A DNA stretch of 64,000 nt from positions 186,001 through 250,000 of the forward strand of contig LUCM01004891.1 of assembly GCA_008360955.1 (NCBI GenBank), given 5' to 3'. The notes under the pieces are model-generated. The model saw only the letters and a list, made by a program, of their open reading frames with translations. It did no database searches and was not told the origin of the DNA. The DNA is from Fasciolopsis buskii (taxonomy: Eukaryota > Platyhelminthes > Trematoda > Plagiorchiida > Fasciolidae). Positions 41,201 through 56,200 of the stretch are shown here, in pieces (position 1 is the first letter of the stretch; each line of letters begins with the position of its first letter). The position numbers and the translations under genes are program-made.

Positions 41201-44200
41201 ACCACCAGGACAAATTGTAAATAAATGTTTGAATTTTATCGACAAACTCACTTTGTCAGTTTACTGAAATATAGTATGTCCGATCTGCAGTCAAACGGAA
41301 ATGCTGAATGATGGTTATCTTCGAACAGGTGCGCTTTCTCGCTTTATCAGATGTCATAAAGAAAGAGAATAACGGTCTGTTACTCTACTTGGTAAATGAT
41401 AGGGCAGTGAATCAATTTCAAGATACTTCCAATCAGTCATAGTAGAAGAACATCAGCATTGCCACTTGAACAAATCCTGGGGCATTCATTGAGGACATAT
41501 TGTCAACAACATCAATTTGCCGGATATCGCATGTGACATGGACGGAAAATGAAAGGTTAGCATTAGTTGAATAAGTTGACTGTATAGGGCTCTCATGCTT
41601 AAGGATCTCATCCATGGTCGGTCGGTGTGTCATCTTTCAGTAACGGAAACGTTTGCGATCTAAACTCTAGGCTCAACGGCCACAAACTCGTTAAAAATAA
41701 AATACGAGCTACGTCCTGTAAGAATTTTCGTACTGAATTTATTGCCAATGGTTAACGTATTGATTTTGTGATTCGAGTGCTGGTTGCATTGATGAGAAAA
41801 GCTTTCTGCGAACATTTTACAATTCAATTAGAATTTTAATACAGAGATTGAGTTTGTTTCGTGAAGCAGTTCACCGTCCAACATCGTTCAGGTACATGAT
41901 ACAGGATTTTCGAAAATCGGCTCAGGACTGGTGTTGCTTGATGAAAAGTTTCGTTCGGTTGCCTCGTAAGTCAAAAGTCCTATAAAGCTCACTCTAGCTG
42001 CTAGCACTGTGCACACCCGTTGGTTACGGCACAGATGCCATTCATACCTGAATTAGGGTGACGTGGCTCATTCTGAGGCCATTCAAGTATGACCACAGAA
42101 CTAATAGCGGACTCAACCATTTGTTGGAAGCGCACATACTGACCCAGGAACACGCACGCTTTCGGCCAAACACAAGCGATTATCAGTATATATACATATA
42201 TATATATGTTTCTCACCAGAATCGAATCTGTAGCATCAGGAGTGTGCATGGAAGCTCTTCGTCGAAGAGTCCAGAGAAGAATCACAACTGTGATTCGTTG
42301 ATAATTGTTTGTCAGTTGGGCTGAGCCAACCTTAGGAACGAGGGCAGAATGCCCCAGAATATATACATATATATATACAAATGTATTCACATGTTCCGAA
42401 TTAGGATATCAAACGATCCAGTGGTAATCACACGCCATGAGCGAGTAACTACATGGAAGCATAGGGTAGTCGGATTTCATCGGATTAGTAAACGTTGCTG
42501 TACCCTATCTGTCCAGAATGATGCAGTTCCCTTCAATTCGAACAAACATTAACCTTAAAATAACATCCGGGCATTCAGTAAACTACACAGCACCATATGA
42601 TGAAACAGGAAAAACAACCAGAATTAACTAAGAGCGACTACAAAACGGCAAATTGAGTAAGTGACCCTGACGAATGCCACTTCTCGTGGTGAATTCGAGT
42701 GAAAGAGCCCCGCGATTGAAAACCCGGCTTCAGCTTTTCGCACACAGAAATTTGGATGAGTGAGATGAATTATTCTGAGAGACTGAATTAAACAACTACA
42801 TTATCGACTGAGCAGAATGTCAATTCCAAATCAAGATAGATGGAAATCGAGGTGTGCGGAATATTCGCCATTGTTCTAAGATCTGTTGAAAAGTGAATAT
42901 GTGTTCGATAAAATGACCGCCGGGACGGAAACTGGCTTGATTTTCACGCGTACCGATTTCGCGTGCACTAGATAATTGGCCGAGGATACTGCGAACAAGC
43001 CGTTTGGATACGACACATACTAAATTAATTCCTCCGTGGTTTTCACATGATGATCCGTCACCGTTCTTGTAAATGAGCACGATCGCAGATTCAAATCAGT
43101 CCTTAGGACTAATTACCCTCGCCGATACTGGTCCAAGTTGTTTTGCTAACTCTAATGCTAACCATTCGCCACAATCCTTGAAGAGAGATGGCGACAGTGC
43201 ATGGGTCCAGCTGCCTTATACCTTTCAATGAAATCTATCTCTGTCATCCCCATTTCGGTGGAAGGGCTGGTATCTAACTGCATTGATTCGCTTGTAGGCA
43301 TAGGTGGGAAATCCACTGTGACCGTGGGTCAACTAAACGGCTCCCTAAAATCTTGCCCAAAACGCAAGTCGATGGTCCTGACAGTGAATCTGTGTGTCGT
43401 CGGATTTCTTAATTACTTCGCCTACGCTCGGCTTCCGTGGACCAGTAGTCCTAATCAGTCGGCAAAGATTCCAATTTTTGTCGATAGCCGCAGCCTTTTC
43501 CATTTTGCTACATTCCCCTATCCACCACTGCTCGTGGTCATTTATCAGACCCGTGGTCATTTGACGTTTCAGGAATCTACGTTCCTCATCGTATATTGCA
43601 TTCAGTGAGCGACGTGTTTGCGAGCATCTCACGAAACAGATAAAGTCGTGTTTATTCATTATTTACTAGTGCAAGGTTCTCTGCTTGGCATTTGTAGCTG
43701 GATCTGGTGCTGCTTCGGTCTGCTTTCAGTGGTTGAGATGAAAACCGCATTGCGACTTTCGATTTTATGGTAATCTGCAGTGATCAGCTAGAATCAGCTG
43801 TGCCAATCAAGTGGGTTTTGCGCTGGTATGACCGCAGACTAAGTGCAAATAAATGCGAGCTCTGAGCAGAGCCTGGTGTAGTCCACATTTGTGAACCAAA
43901 ATAACCGATAATCCACGACTGATGCACACTACCGGTGACCGGTCAGTATGTGACCAATCTGTGCTTGACACTGAGTAGCCGAAGGGTTTGCCAGATGTGC
44001 TGATGTTGCTTTTTATGACAGAAATTTGAGTGAACCAGAAACTTCCTGTGATCATCACACACCTGGACCAGACGATCTTCGTTGTCCATCAGATCAGCCA
44101 CGGCAGAAAATGTAACCCGTACACCCCAGGATGGCCGCCGTAACTTTTATACAAACCGCATCACACCTTTTGTGCCAGTGAACTAGTTGGCGAGTGCAGT

Positions 44201-47200
44201 GACAGGTCTGCCGACTTCGCAGATACGTCAAAATGAAAAATGTGAATAGCAGAAACGACTAAAAGAGCACATGTTTCTCACTAAGTCTTGGGATATTTTA
44301 GTGCTGAAAATCAAGTTCATTACCTCCGTATGTCAACACGGCACATCCAGGTTTTAGTGTTGTTATGAGAACGAACTTTCTGATGCACGAAAACTGAGCC
44401 TGCCACGAGATTCTTCTCTTCGTTTCCGCATTGTCCTACAGTGGAAGACCACTAGAGTCATTACTGTTCTTCGATTTTGCCAGGATAGACGCGTTGTAAT
44501 CTCTGCTCACACTAACCTGTGCAGTTTTAGTTAAGTCATTTCCAGGGAGGAACATTAACTTGTTTCGGTATCAAAAAGGAGGCATTTGGGCTTTGATTTG
44601 ATACTGCACATATGCGTGAAGAATAATCAGTACAACTCTTTTTAGCACCGCAGTTCATACCAGCGGAAGTCAGAAAAGAATTAATTTCACTTCGACTTCT
44701 CTGTTACACTTCCTTTGCACAATGAATCATGCAATCTGGGTGGATTATGAAGGTGTGAACATCAGTGCGGGAAGATTTCTGTAATATTGTGAAACGAAAT
44801 TATTTTATTCGCTAGCGTCTCTTAATGACTAAACATACTTCTCTGTTCGCTTTCCGCAGTTTGTTGGATACCATCCAAATCTGAGTCCAGTGGCGGTCAA
44901 TGTTTGTTCAGATGGATCCAATATTATCAAAAGTAATAACTCGTTTAATGGGTCCTCACACCCAAGTTTGCAAGCTATCAATCCATTGGCAATGTCTTCA
45001 CCCACGCATATGGATTACACGCCGAACGGATTGCAATTACCTGCAACGCATCTGGGTGAACAGGAATTCACCGGTTTGACTTATCTAAATACGGATGCAA
45101 ATACATCCGTGGCAATTACAGATTACAATCCACATGGAGGCATGTTTGCCATAAATGAAGTGGGCTTGACCGCACCCCTAATGCAACATGCAGAGAGACG
45201 CACTCCTATGAGCATCCGTGTGAATGCTTCCGGAGTCCCGGTCTATCCTCAAGGGGTCCAGCGTGTGGATTCACCGAATTCCGGAGCGGCCTCTAGCATT
45301 TCGGCTACTCGATCTGCCGGCTATCCAAACACGAATAGTTTGGAACGAAATGCCTACTTCGTAGCAACTCGGGCCCCGTCGCAGCACAATATGGCCTCAT
45401 TGGTCAGGCAAACAAGTTTCGGTCAAACGACCACTCCCAACGGGACGTTTGGCCGACCGGTGATGAACTACGTGCAGTCATCAGGATTGCAACAGGTTAA
45501 CCCCCGTTCCGGTGGTTCCATGTTCACACCAACACATACCATAATGAACGGACGTATGCGTAACGGTGCGATGGCAATGAGCTATTATCCAGATCGAGGA
45601 CCATGCTCAAATTCTAGTTACAATGAGAAAACCCCATCTGGTAAGTGTTGTTTCTGTTTGTCGATTAACGTTTAAGTCACGGTGGGAGATTGACACGCTT
45701 CTAGTGTTTCAAGATCAAGCCCTTTTCCAAGTAATCAACGCCAGATTCGAGAAAATAGCAGCATGATCATAACTGGGTTTAAAGTTTATCTTGGAGCCCA
45801 AAATGGGTGCAACGAAGACCATTGTGACCTATGGCAAGAGGTAGTAGATTACGGGTGCGATGTTGGGTGATGTCAGAATCTAACAAGCCCTTGAAATCCA
45901 GCCCGATTAATTTATTAGCTAAAGTGTTTTACTCAGTCATTCTTTTCGTGTTTGTGCAACAATTTGAGTGCCGTGGGCCAAAACTGCTGATTCCTGCCGG
46001 GAATGAAGCAGCTCTATGGTCCTTCGATGACTTAACCGGTTAGTTAGGGTTAACTAGTACGTGATAAATCTATTAACTGACCAATCAGTCATCCTGTTTC
46101 TCAAGCTGATAAAGATAAGTAGTGTATGGTTAAACCTTTGGTCTATGTGGCTATTATTGAGCCCTATGCGGTTGCGCATGAGTAAAGTGTTACCGACAGC
46201 AGTACTCCAAATAAGCACTATTGGACTAGTTTAGCTGTTCAGTTTCGTTGGTCCTATGATGTGGAAGGAGCTGTTCCTTCACACAGACTGACTGAATTCG
46301 TATATCAGTAGATAATATGCCCGCAGTTCAATGAAGGCGGCCGACGGGAACGGTTGCATAGAAGTACGCAGGTAAAATAATCACTGTGATTACATGGGAC
46401 CTGTCAGCTGATTCGTGCTTATAACCAGAATAATTCGAGCTGTGTTGTAGGAATCCTTCACTCACCCCGATGTTTAACAACATTTTAGTAGCATTTTTTC
46501 AATTATTCCCAAATTTCACTTGTGAAGCATTTGCGATATTCATTAAGACCACAACTTTAAGATTTGGACCGCATAAGTCGCTGATCGAATTCGCATATGA
46601 AGTTTGATTTACGGCGGGATAGAAATAGAGTGGAAACTTTGTAAATAAATACAATAATCAAGACTACAGACACTTGGAAACCAATACTTAATAACGTAGC
46701 ACTAGTATCAGAGATGCAGCTCCGTATAACGCGGTAGTAGGGGCAGCAGTGGTCGCGTCGTCGTCATTGTTGTTGTTATAAGTTCCCAGTTTATGCGGAC
46801 TTGTCTTGAAGACGTTACGGTATGAACGGGACGGAGGTACCGCAATGATTACTAGAACAACACACAAGCCATATGATAGTAGAAAGCACTAGAAAGGATT
46901 GTAGCTGAATTACCGTAATGGAAACACGGTTAATATAGTTGTTGTCACAGTTGGCCTATTCGATAGCAATGACAGACTCAATAATCCAAAGAATTTGCCA
47001 TGGCCAGGACCCAAACTTTTGAATACGAAATTAGTGAAATCAACTTTAATGGTATTCCACAAACAGATTGATTTAAACTGACCCACATTAATTTTAGATC
47101 GTGTATTTGGTGATTGAAAGTCAGAAGGCAGTCCTAAATGGATACAGGGATGCTGAAATTGTTTGTTTTCGTGAACATCATTCTATGACCGTGGTACGCC

Positions 47201-50200
47201 AAATAAACTAGAGAAGCAATTTATAAGCACAATCAAAGGAATTCAGGGCCAATCCTTGAGGTTTGAACATTCATACTATTTGTTAATATATCGGTCGGTA
47301 CTGATCCGGTTGCGAGATACACAGACCATCTGTTATCATTAATTAATTGTAGATGAGGTTAAATTTAAATTATTTAGTTAGAGATGAAAAAGTTGCATTT
47401 AACATAAATTTTGATAAACTCATGTGATTTTGATCAAAATTCCGCTGACTTTTGTTTTCCCTAGCGTTTATCCTGACAAAATAGCGATTAATCAAAGTTG
47501 CTTCACCTCACTTCTACCGATCGATTTCCCAAAGATGTGTTTGCTGTCACGAAACCGCTGCATGCGACTATCTCTTAACCATTTCAAAGCGATCACCTAC
47601 ACTAGCTTCTATTCAGTTACTTTGGCAATGATCATTAGTTGACCAGTAACATAAAGTGATCGATTTCTCACTTATGTATCCCCCATTCTCGAGAAGTTGA
47701 ATGAGGCAGGTCATAATTCGTTATCCATTTAAAAAAAATTAAGTTTTGTCTAGGAGGAAAAAATGCAAAGATTTTCAAATTTTCAAACCGAACTGACTTA
47801 ATTTAGTCCAGGTGATTAATGACTCAAGTATGAATGCGTGCATGTGTGTGTGTGTGTGCGTGTGCCGGGTGGGTGCACGTGAATAAGCGGCGCAGTTGAT
47901 TTGCTTAGTTCGGCGCAGTTGTTTATTTTCTTCCCACGACTTAAACGGACCAGCCCTCCGCGGAAGCAAGAGTTATCCGTGATGTGGAAAAATATGCTAA
48001 CGTACAAAATTCTCTTCCTGTGTTAGAAGTAGAAACTCGTCACTTCTTTTAGTCCTTATTCTAATACTCGGTAAACTCACGTAGCTGACGAACTTCGCTG
48101 TTTGGTACAGTGTCGCAAGTATTCGGTTTTCACTAAGGAAAGTGTGAACTTTAAGACAAAATAATAAATTGAACGAAATTCGTTCGTAGCACAATCTTAG
48201 TCACTAAATGGGTGCAAAGTGTTCGTGAGGTATCCCACGGGAGAGTGGAAACAAAGCTTTAAGTCGTTTGCAATTACATTGGCAAATGTCTTTTCGAAAT
48301 ATTTTAATAGCAGCTGTTTAAAATGTTGCGAATTTCGGAATCCAGTCTGATTTTTGAGGAACTCACAGAATGTCGACCGTGTTTCTTAACTGGAAGGGAC
48401 TAAACAAGTTAAATTAATGTATTACTGAAAGCACGAATAACCTGGTGTTGAAGAGAATGACGGAGACCATTGTCAAACAGAGCAGAAGAATTGAAAATGA
48501 AATAACATCAAAAGATGATGTTGTGTGTTCCAAAAGGGCAAAGTATCACCTGGTTCGTAACAGACAGAGGAATTGTGTGGTGGAAAAAGCCAACACGTTT
48601 ATTTTAGGGCAAAAATATGAGTGGACATATATTGAAGAAGAAGCGATCGATAGAGATTAATATTAGAGTTGATGTTCACTTAATCACCGAGACTGAAGAA
48701 ATAAACGAGATACACTCACTATTCGGTTGTTCCAGTCTACGGAATTGCGAAAAGCAAAAACCAAGAAAGACTACAATAAAGCCTCATTAAAGGGGGGGTG
48801 GAGAGAAGAGCCAGAGAGGGACCGTGGACATGTCTTAATAGGAAGGAAGGGATGAGTCCATAAATCACCGGATCACCAACGAGCATTGTGCAGGGCAAAT
48901 CTAACATTTGCCTGATAGAGTAGACGATGTGGTGAAAAAACGTGGCACGGGAATTGAGTTCACAAGGAATCAAAAATTATGATTGGCTAATACGAGAGAA
49001 TGCGGGATAAGATAACACTAAAGCCGAGAATTAAACTAAGTTCAGTCAGCAAACTTGATGAGGAGAAAGTCCTGAGCCTGAGGGAACGACAGACTGAAAA
49101 TGACAAACCTGAATGAGAAGAATGTTCCAATTATGATAAAAGTTATCAAAGAAAAAGGGACAGAACGAGAATAACTGAACAATATGGATCAGCAAACAAT
49201 GTGCCAGCAAAAGCAACATCAGAAAATGGACGGCAACTGATGGATATCCTCATTGTACACGGCAAGAAATAGACATGACGTATAAGATACTCGGCTACTG
49301 ATTCAGATTGGACATGAAACGAAAGGATACCTACCCCGTCTGCTTGCTACAAACATTCGGATAAGTTACTCGAAGATACATTCGGGGACGGTAACCAAAA
49401 TGATCAACGAAATTCTGGCGATAATCACAGTGTTCCCGGTGTAACTTTCAGCATGTTGTCCAGCAGGCAGACAGAATTGTCCGGCTTGCAGCAAACTTAT
49501 ATCCTGAAGCAACAAAGCTATTCGTGACCGTTGCATTCCAATTTCGAAGTTTTCCGGTTTCCCCTTTAGTGTTGGAGAAATAATTAGGCAGTACTGCATC
49601 TTTTAAATCAATCATTTCGAAAGTCCAACACTGTGGGGTTCTCGGAAAATCAAGTACGTGAAACATGTTGGGCCTTTGTGAGATGCTGAAAATCCGTTTG
49701 CATGACCATTCAGCAATAAAACTGTGAAATCCAAATCAATTTTCGGCTAAGCAAAATTTCAACAGTTCAGCTTCTTACACAGTGCATGGTGTTGAACAGA
49801 ATAACGATAATGACCTGACTTTGTGGAATAGGTTTCTTGACTTTGCACCACTTTGAAATATGAGGCAGATTTCAAAACATTTACAAAAACACAATACGAG
49901 TACATAGCTTAGCTTTACGCACACCGCCAAAAATTTTACACTACCTAAGACTGTCAGACTGAGCTGAGTTGAATTCGTGACAGTGGACGAAGTCCCTATG
50001 ATTTTAAATTATCTGCAAAGCCTTCAATCGATGTAGCTTTGAACGTACTGTTAGGTGAGGAAATAAATTCAATACGCATGAACGAAATGAAGTTCTCCGA
50101 GACCTGAGTCAGAAATGAAATTAACACACAACAAATTCAGCTGAAAATAAATCATGCATTAATCAGTCCGCCGATCAGTTGTTTACCTGTCACCTGAATA

Positions 50201-53200
50201 AATCCAACTGCACAGTACTCGTCCAATCTGCGTATACACCGTAGCCAAAGTAAATTTTCCTCATCCTACACCCGTCAATACAATGAATTATTTGAAAGAC
50301 TGAGGAGGTCATATTTAGAATAACCAGATGGAACACACATTTGCACACCGGGTGCGATTATAGCCATGTTTCTGGGCATGCATGTGTGCAATATGATCAG
50401 TGGTTCCGAGGAAAATACATACTGTTCAAATATCAGCGGCCACCACTCGGAAATTCTCTTGGCTTTTTGTCTATACTGCTACTATTTAAAGTGTATTGAT
50501 GCTTTCTGCTATTCGTTGCGGTACCACTGATGACATCCCAAATCTACCTGTGCTTTTTCCTACGTTAATTCAGAAGTATTTCTAAATCATTAGGAATTAT
50601 ATTGGAACTACCATCGGCCGACCCGTTGAAATCTCATTCACGTACGTCTAAAACGTGTTCCACGTCACGTGCGCGCATCTACCCGAGTGCGGCGCAAGTT
50701 GTGCATGAGTGCACAAGTAACAAACAGAGGTTCGCGTTCATGATCTTGTTAGAGGGAAATATCTTGCTAAATTCAGAACATGATTGACATAAATCAGAAT
50801 TCTTTTGACCCTATTCCCAAAAAATGTTGGGAGTCATGTAGAATGCAGCGGTTTCAGGGATAGCGGTCACCGTCTGCGTGCATAAATCTGTCAGGCTAAA
50901 CCGATCCCATACGTTGTTCCCACAACATAATATGACCTAATCCGATAGCACTTCCAGCTATTGGTGTTCTGCCAGACGTGAACAAAGTGTTCCAATATCA
51001 CATGGCCGAGAAAATTTTCCTCAACATTTTCTGCAATTTTGCTTTTTTTACGATAAGATCCAATATCTTGCTTTCCTACGTTTCTTTTAGTGGATCTTAC
51101 CACATCACTTGGAACTGGCCCGCTGGTTCGACGTGGGTCATATAACAATTACAAATCACAAGATGGTTCTCATCGAATGAACACGTCACAGCTGTTGGAC
51201 ACATATCTCCAACGATACAATGACCAGCTTCAGAATGTTCGAGTAAATGGTGAAACTTAACTTGATTTTACCCCGAATTATTTTGGTTTCAATTTTCTAC
51301 TCTCTATTGGTATCTCAGGCTGGCAAGTTTCAAATGAGAATTAAAACAGACGATTTGCATGGAGCACATTAGGAGAGTCTTGTTCAAAACTAGACCTGTC
51401 ATAACTATCTGATTGCTTGGTAGATTGAGTCAGTGAACAACCTAATGAAAGGAGTCGATAGTTGCGAACGATTTTCACTGAACTAACGTGTCCATTGTTA
51501 TTACCAATCAAGTGTAGGAAGGTCCACAATGACAGGAAGTTGTTGATTGGATCAGTTATGTGAGTGAAGTTGGCCTCGGATATAAACATTTGGTCGAGGT
51601 TTTTACATTTCCTTAATTTGCTTGTTTATTTATTTATTTTTTCATTTATGCGACCCGCTCCTAAGCATCTTTTCAAGTGGTTCTCCATTATCTGGGTGCG
51701 TTAGATTTTCGCTATACGCTCCGTTCGGTTTACCCAGTCACGTCTGTGAGCCACCGTAAAACCGACGGACCCTTCCAATATGAACATTAATACATAAGAT
51801 AGTGACCACATAGAGAATGTGACAAAGTCAATCATACTTCTATTGAGCCTTTCAAAATCTGTTGAGTTCATCGCATATCACAGTTGTTCACTATTGTAGT
51901 CATTCGATATCGTAAACCGTGTACGCGAGAACTTACTTGCCCGGCAGCCTTTATACATGTTGCGTTCGCTGGATAAACACCCGTGCGCTGTTCACAAATC
52001 AATAGCGTGGTTAAATGAGCCCTGCAAATACAGTTACTTGGTCAACAGTAAAATGAACTTTTAGTTGTGGCACAAACATGCGAACACTTTCCGAGACCAC
52101 ACTGAAAACGTTTAGCTTACTTATTAGAAAATCGTTATCTCAACTAATCCTTCTTTAACTTCTTTGGTAAGCTAGTGAGAAAAATCAGCGTTCAGGGAAC
52201 AGGCACCTGTCCCAATCTATTTTTATGTCAGTGTGAATCAGCTTTAGTACAGATGTGACGGTGAGCATTCAGGCATGTATATCAGTGATGCAGCAGCTTT
52301 TCGATTACTACACTGATACCTACGACTGTTGCACACATCCAAAGGCGCTTGCCACATCGACCCGATTTGATGAAGGCGTCATGCAACCCCAATAGTTGAG
52401 TCCCTGGTGAACCGTTCTGTTTGGCCCTTGCGTGCACCCAAGGTTTTAATTTCTTATATGTCACGATTACTGACGTGACCACTGATTATGTGGTTTCTAC
52501 CACATATGTGAACCGATGGTCCACGTAATTCGCAACTACACCGGAACACCTTTGTAAAAATGTCTGAACTGTAATGTCAGTGATTGTAGACGGCAGTTTG
52601 CTGTCATCCTGTTCGTTACCGCATCTGACCGAATGAGATTGGATGAGGTTCTATGCCAATCCAAGTTTCAGGGTCATGGTAAACGGTCACCCATCGCCTC
52701 GTGCAGCGAGTCCCAACGTCTGAGGTTCATACCACTTCTATTACACCCGTGCTTCAACAGTATCACAAAAGAATTTGGTCCTCTCGGTGAAAATAATCGT
52801 AAGAATTATAAAAGAAATGCAATTTTTTCTTGGTAAATGGTACAAAGTGATCCTGTTGAAGGAAACGAATTATTTGTGACATTGGTTTTCGTCCTAGTGA
52901 CTAAACCCAAAGCTCAGCTATTCCTTAACTGGACTAAACAGTCACTGCCCATCCTGAATAGATATCCATTTGTGCGAGTTTTCTGTTTCATCCCAGTGAT
53001 TGCCAAAACGCGATATCCCTTGAAGATGAGCCAAGGAATCCAAATGATTGACAAACGTCGGTGCAAATTTGAGTTAAACGATCTCCAATTCCACGGTTCT
53101 GCAACAAAATACGTTTTATCAAAGCCAATATAAGTGAATCGAACTACAGTGTCATTTAACTATCCAGTGACGTAACATCAAATAAAATAAGTGTAGGATG

Positions 53201-56200
53201 CAGGTGCACTTTTTCACTTCTTCTTTAACGAAAATTAAAAAAGCAACAGGATGAAAAGAAATCCATCGGCAGCCTTCATGTATTTACGCACAGTTCAAAT
53301 ACTATTTGGACTAATGTTTACAACTGAAAATTCATACTACCCTTCGTCTTACACGTGAAACCAACCAATAGAGATTCTTACTAAAATAATTTTGCCACTC
53401 TTGAAGATTTGGCTACTCCAAACAAAATGATTCCCTACATGATTCAAGTGTTGTTCATCCCCCGTGGTTACAGGCCCTCATGCGTACCACCCTGAATGAG
53501 CGGGAACGAAATGATCGTTGGGCGTGAGTCGCAAAATTTCAAGTGGTAGAAGTTTGTATTTTAGTTATGAGATGTGGGTAAGCCAAAACGTAATAAAAGG
53601 TTGATAGTACGAGAGAGAGAGAAAAAGAGGTAGATGGATTCGATTTATTCTGAAAAGGACTGTGTCCGTTGAAAGAATAAACAAGCTAGCTGGTTAACGC
53701 ATTCAAATGCATCATCCCAGAGAAATGAATGGCGATCGATCGGTCGACCTGTCGTTACTAAACGAAAAGTGACCCACGAAGATTTTATAATTGTTTATTC
53801 ATCAATTTATTCACCTTGTTCGTATATTATTTCGGATTACCGCTCAGAGAACAAGGCAATTAGAATAATTTAATGGAATAAGCCGTGAACAATTTTGTTC
53901 ACGTGAAAGATTTGTGCATAATAGTTGTAAGATATAAAATCTCAAATAAGTGGTTCCATTGATTCCGGAAATACCAGTGTAACAACAGTTTCCATATCAA
54001 ACATTAGAAATGATATTAGATTTACTTCCTACTCCTACAGCATAGTTACGAGCAATGGTCTTAGGTAGTAAGTAGCGTTATGCTTTGTTCGGCCAATCAA
54101 GTGAGCAAACGCGGAAATGCGTGTGCTTCTCAAACAATCAGGCCGTCCCCACCTGTTACACATAAACGCACATGTACAAAGTACATTTACGAACGATACA
54201 CGCATACTATTAGCTTTTGTGATCCTCAGGTGCGGCTCATATGGCATACTTGTCAGTTGGACAGTAGTTTGGGTGCTTGTGTTTTGACGAGTTAGCCAGC
54301 CTACTCACCAACCCACGGACGGATTTTAGAGTAAACAGATTACCAAACCTAGTCACAATTTGACCTAAACGCGACGGAATATTTTGCGTAGGTTCAACTT
54401 ATATGATTTTTTAGCCTCAGGAAGATTAAAAATTATGCGGTGAATTCATTCGCCCTATTTGCTCGCAGACTGATTCTTCTCGGTACCGCAATCAACGAGG
54501 TAAGCAAAGTCGTACGAAGTCAAACGATTAGCGGTTTGAGAACTGATCGTGAATAGTGGTGCATAGATAATCTAGACGGATGAAGAAGGGTGCGGTTATC
54601 GGCAATAAGGAATATTAATCCTCGAAAGCCATTTGTAAGTCACGTGATCTAACTGATTCACTCCTAACTATACCGTCTAAAGGCGAATTTCAGCTGGCTG
54701 AAATCTACAACTGAATGTTCAGTTATCCCTGCATGAAAAAATGCTCATTGCTCCTCTTTAACTACGCAAAACTCATACGGGTATGAAAATCATTCTATCC
54801 TCAGTTTAGAATAATAACACTGATATTTACTCGATCAATAACTGGTCTGACTTTAAATATGCAAATATGGTGCGCTTCTGACTGAAGAATTAGGCAAGTT
54901 GCAGGCTTTTCCTGCCGCCTGACTAACAGTGCAGCAATAATGGATAGACAATGTGGACTTTCATGGCCTAGAAAGCTCCGGCAGGACTGAACTGGGTCAA
55001 AATCGAACGCTGTCCGTTGAAGGGCAACTGCATCTCACCTCTGTTATCAGTTTGCGTGTTTTTGGGAATACAAATGATTCCATTACCGTTACAAAATTTT
55101 AGGTACGTATGGGATCAGCAAAAAATGTAACTGTGATATTGGCTTAGTTTACAGAACAGCGGTAAAATCGAGTCTACAGTACATCTGAGAAACGTGGCCA
55201 CTGAAGACAGGAGGTGCGTGAAAATGTCCGCTATTCGAACATTAGTATCCAATCAGTATTGTTGGCACATATTTGAAGAATTCCCTTGTTATTTCATTGC
55301 TTGTGCATGAACACATGAAGACCCACTCAATGGATTAGTTCGTGTGCATTCAAGTAGTCTATCAGGTTGTGTTCGTATAAAATCTCCCAAAAGTTGGCTG
55401 GAAACGGCAAGTAGTCTGATCAAACGCCGCATTCGAAACCTTTTCGCTCTTACTTACTCCTTTTCACTAATCATCTTACAAATGTTAGTTCATTACTCCT
55501 AACTCATTTCTTTTTTGAAAGTGCAGGTCTGTGAGGTGGCAACCAAAACCGAAGCAAGTTAATGCAAGGTCAGTGGTTGTAAAAATGAAAGTGATTTGTC
55601 TGCATACTACATTATAGTTAGAGGCTTCATATATCCTAAGTGATTGGTTTTAACTCTCTCAAGGATACACAGGAGAAATCCACGGTATAAAATAACTTTA
55701 TCGGTAATATTTTTCTGACTTGAATCTTGTTTGGGATATCTCAAGCTTACATAAAATAGCAAATCAAATATTGCTTTCATGCGGCTGACGTTAACGCAAA
55801 TAATGAAATGGTTCCTCCGGTTCCTAGTTAATCACACTGTCTACGGCTGGTCTGTTTGTTCTCGTAATTGTACAGCATTTGCCAAATTGCTCAGAAATTT
55901 ATAAAAATACTATCTAGTTATCATCCGAAAAGACTTTCCTGCCTATTTACTTGAATCATTTGAGTGATAAATGATTTTCCAATACTGTCGTTCATAGGCA
56001 ATGAATCAACAAGGAACACCTGCCCATTATCCGTGTGAGGCGGAAGGTTCGCGAGGCAGTTCGAATCACTATGGCCCACCGATTATGCGTCCCAACGGTT
56101 TGGATGTTCAAATTCACAGTAACAACGAGGGTACTATAATTCCTCCACCAAATGCCTTTGGAACGCACAGTCCTCATGGTCCCGCCGTGCAGACAGCGGT

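Larger units (their letters stand above)
40484..44859 (+). other. Intron 9 (4,376 bp)
   Basis: GTGAGT to GCAG. It holds the four-hairpin cassette (42187-42378) and, about 200 bp further on, LINE copy 2. Confidence 0.75.

Noticed and set aside
52633..53133. Two adjacent in-frame frames (67 and 98 codons) separated by one stop
   Set aside because: No recognisable domain, splice logic or codon signal; openness over 500 bp can occur by chance in 64 kb.
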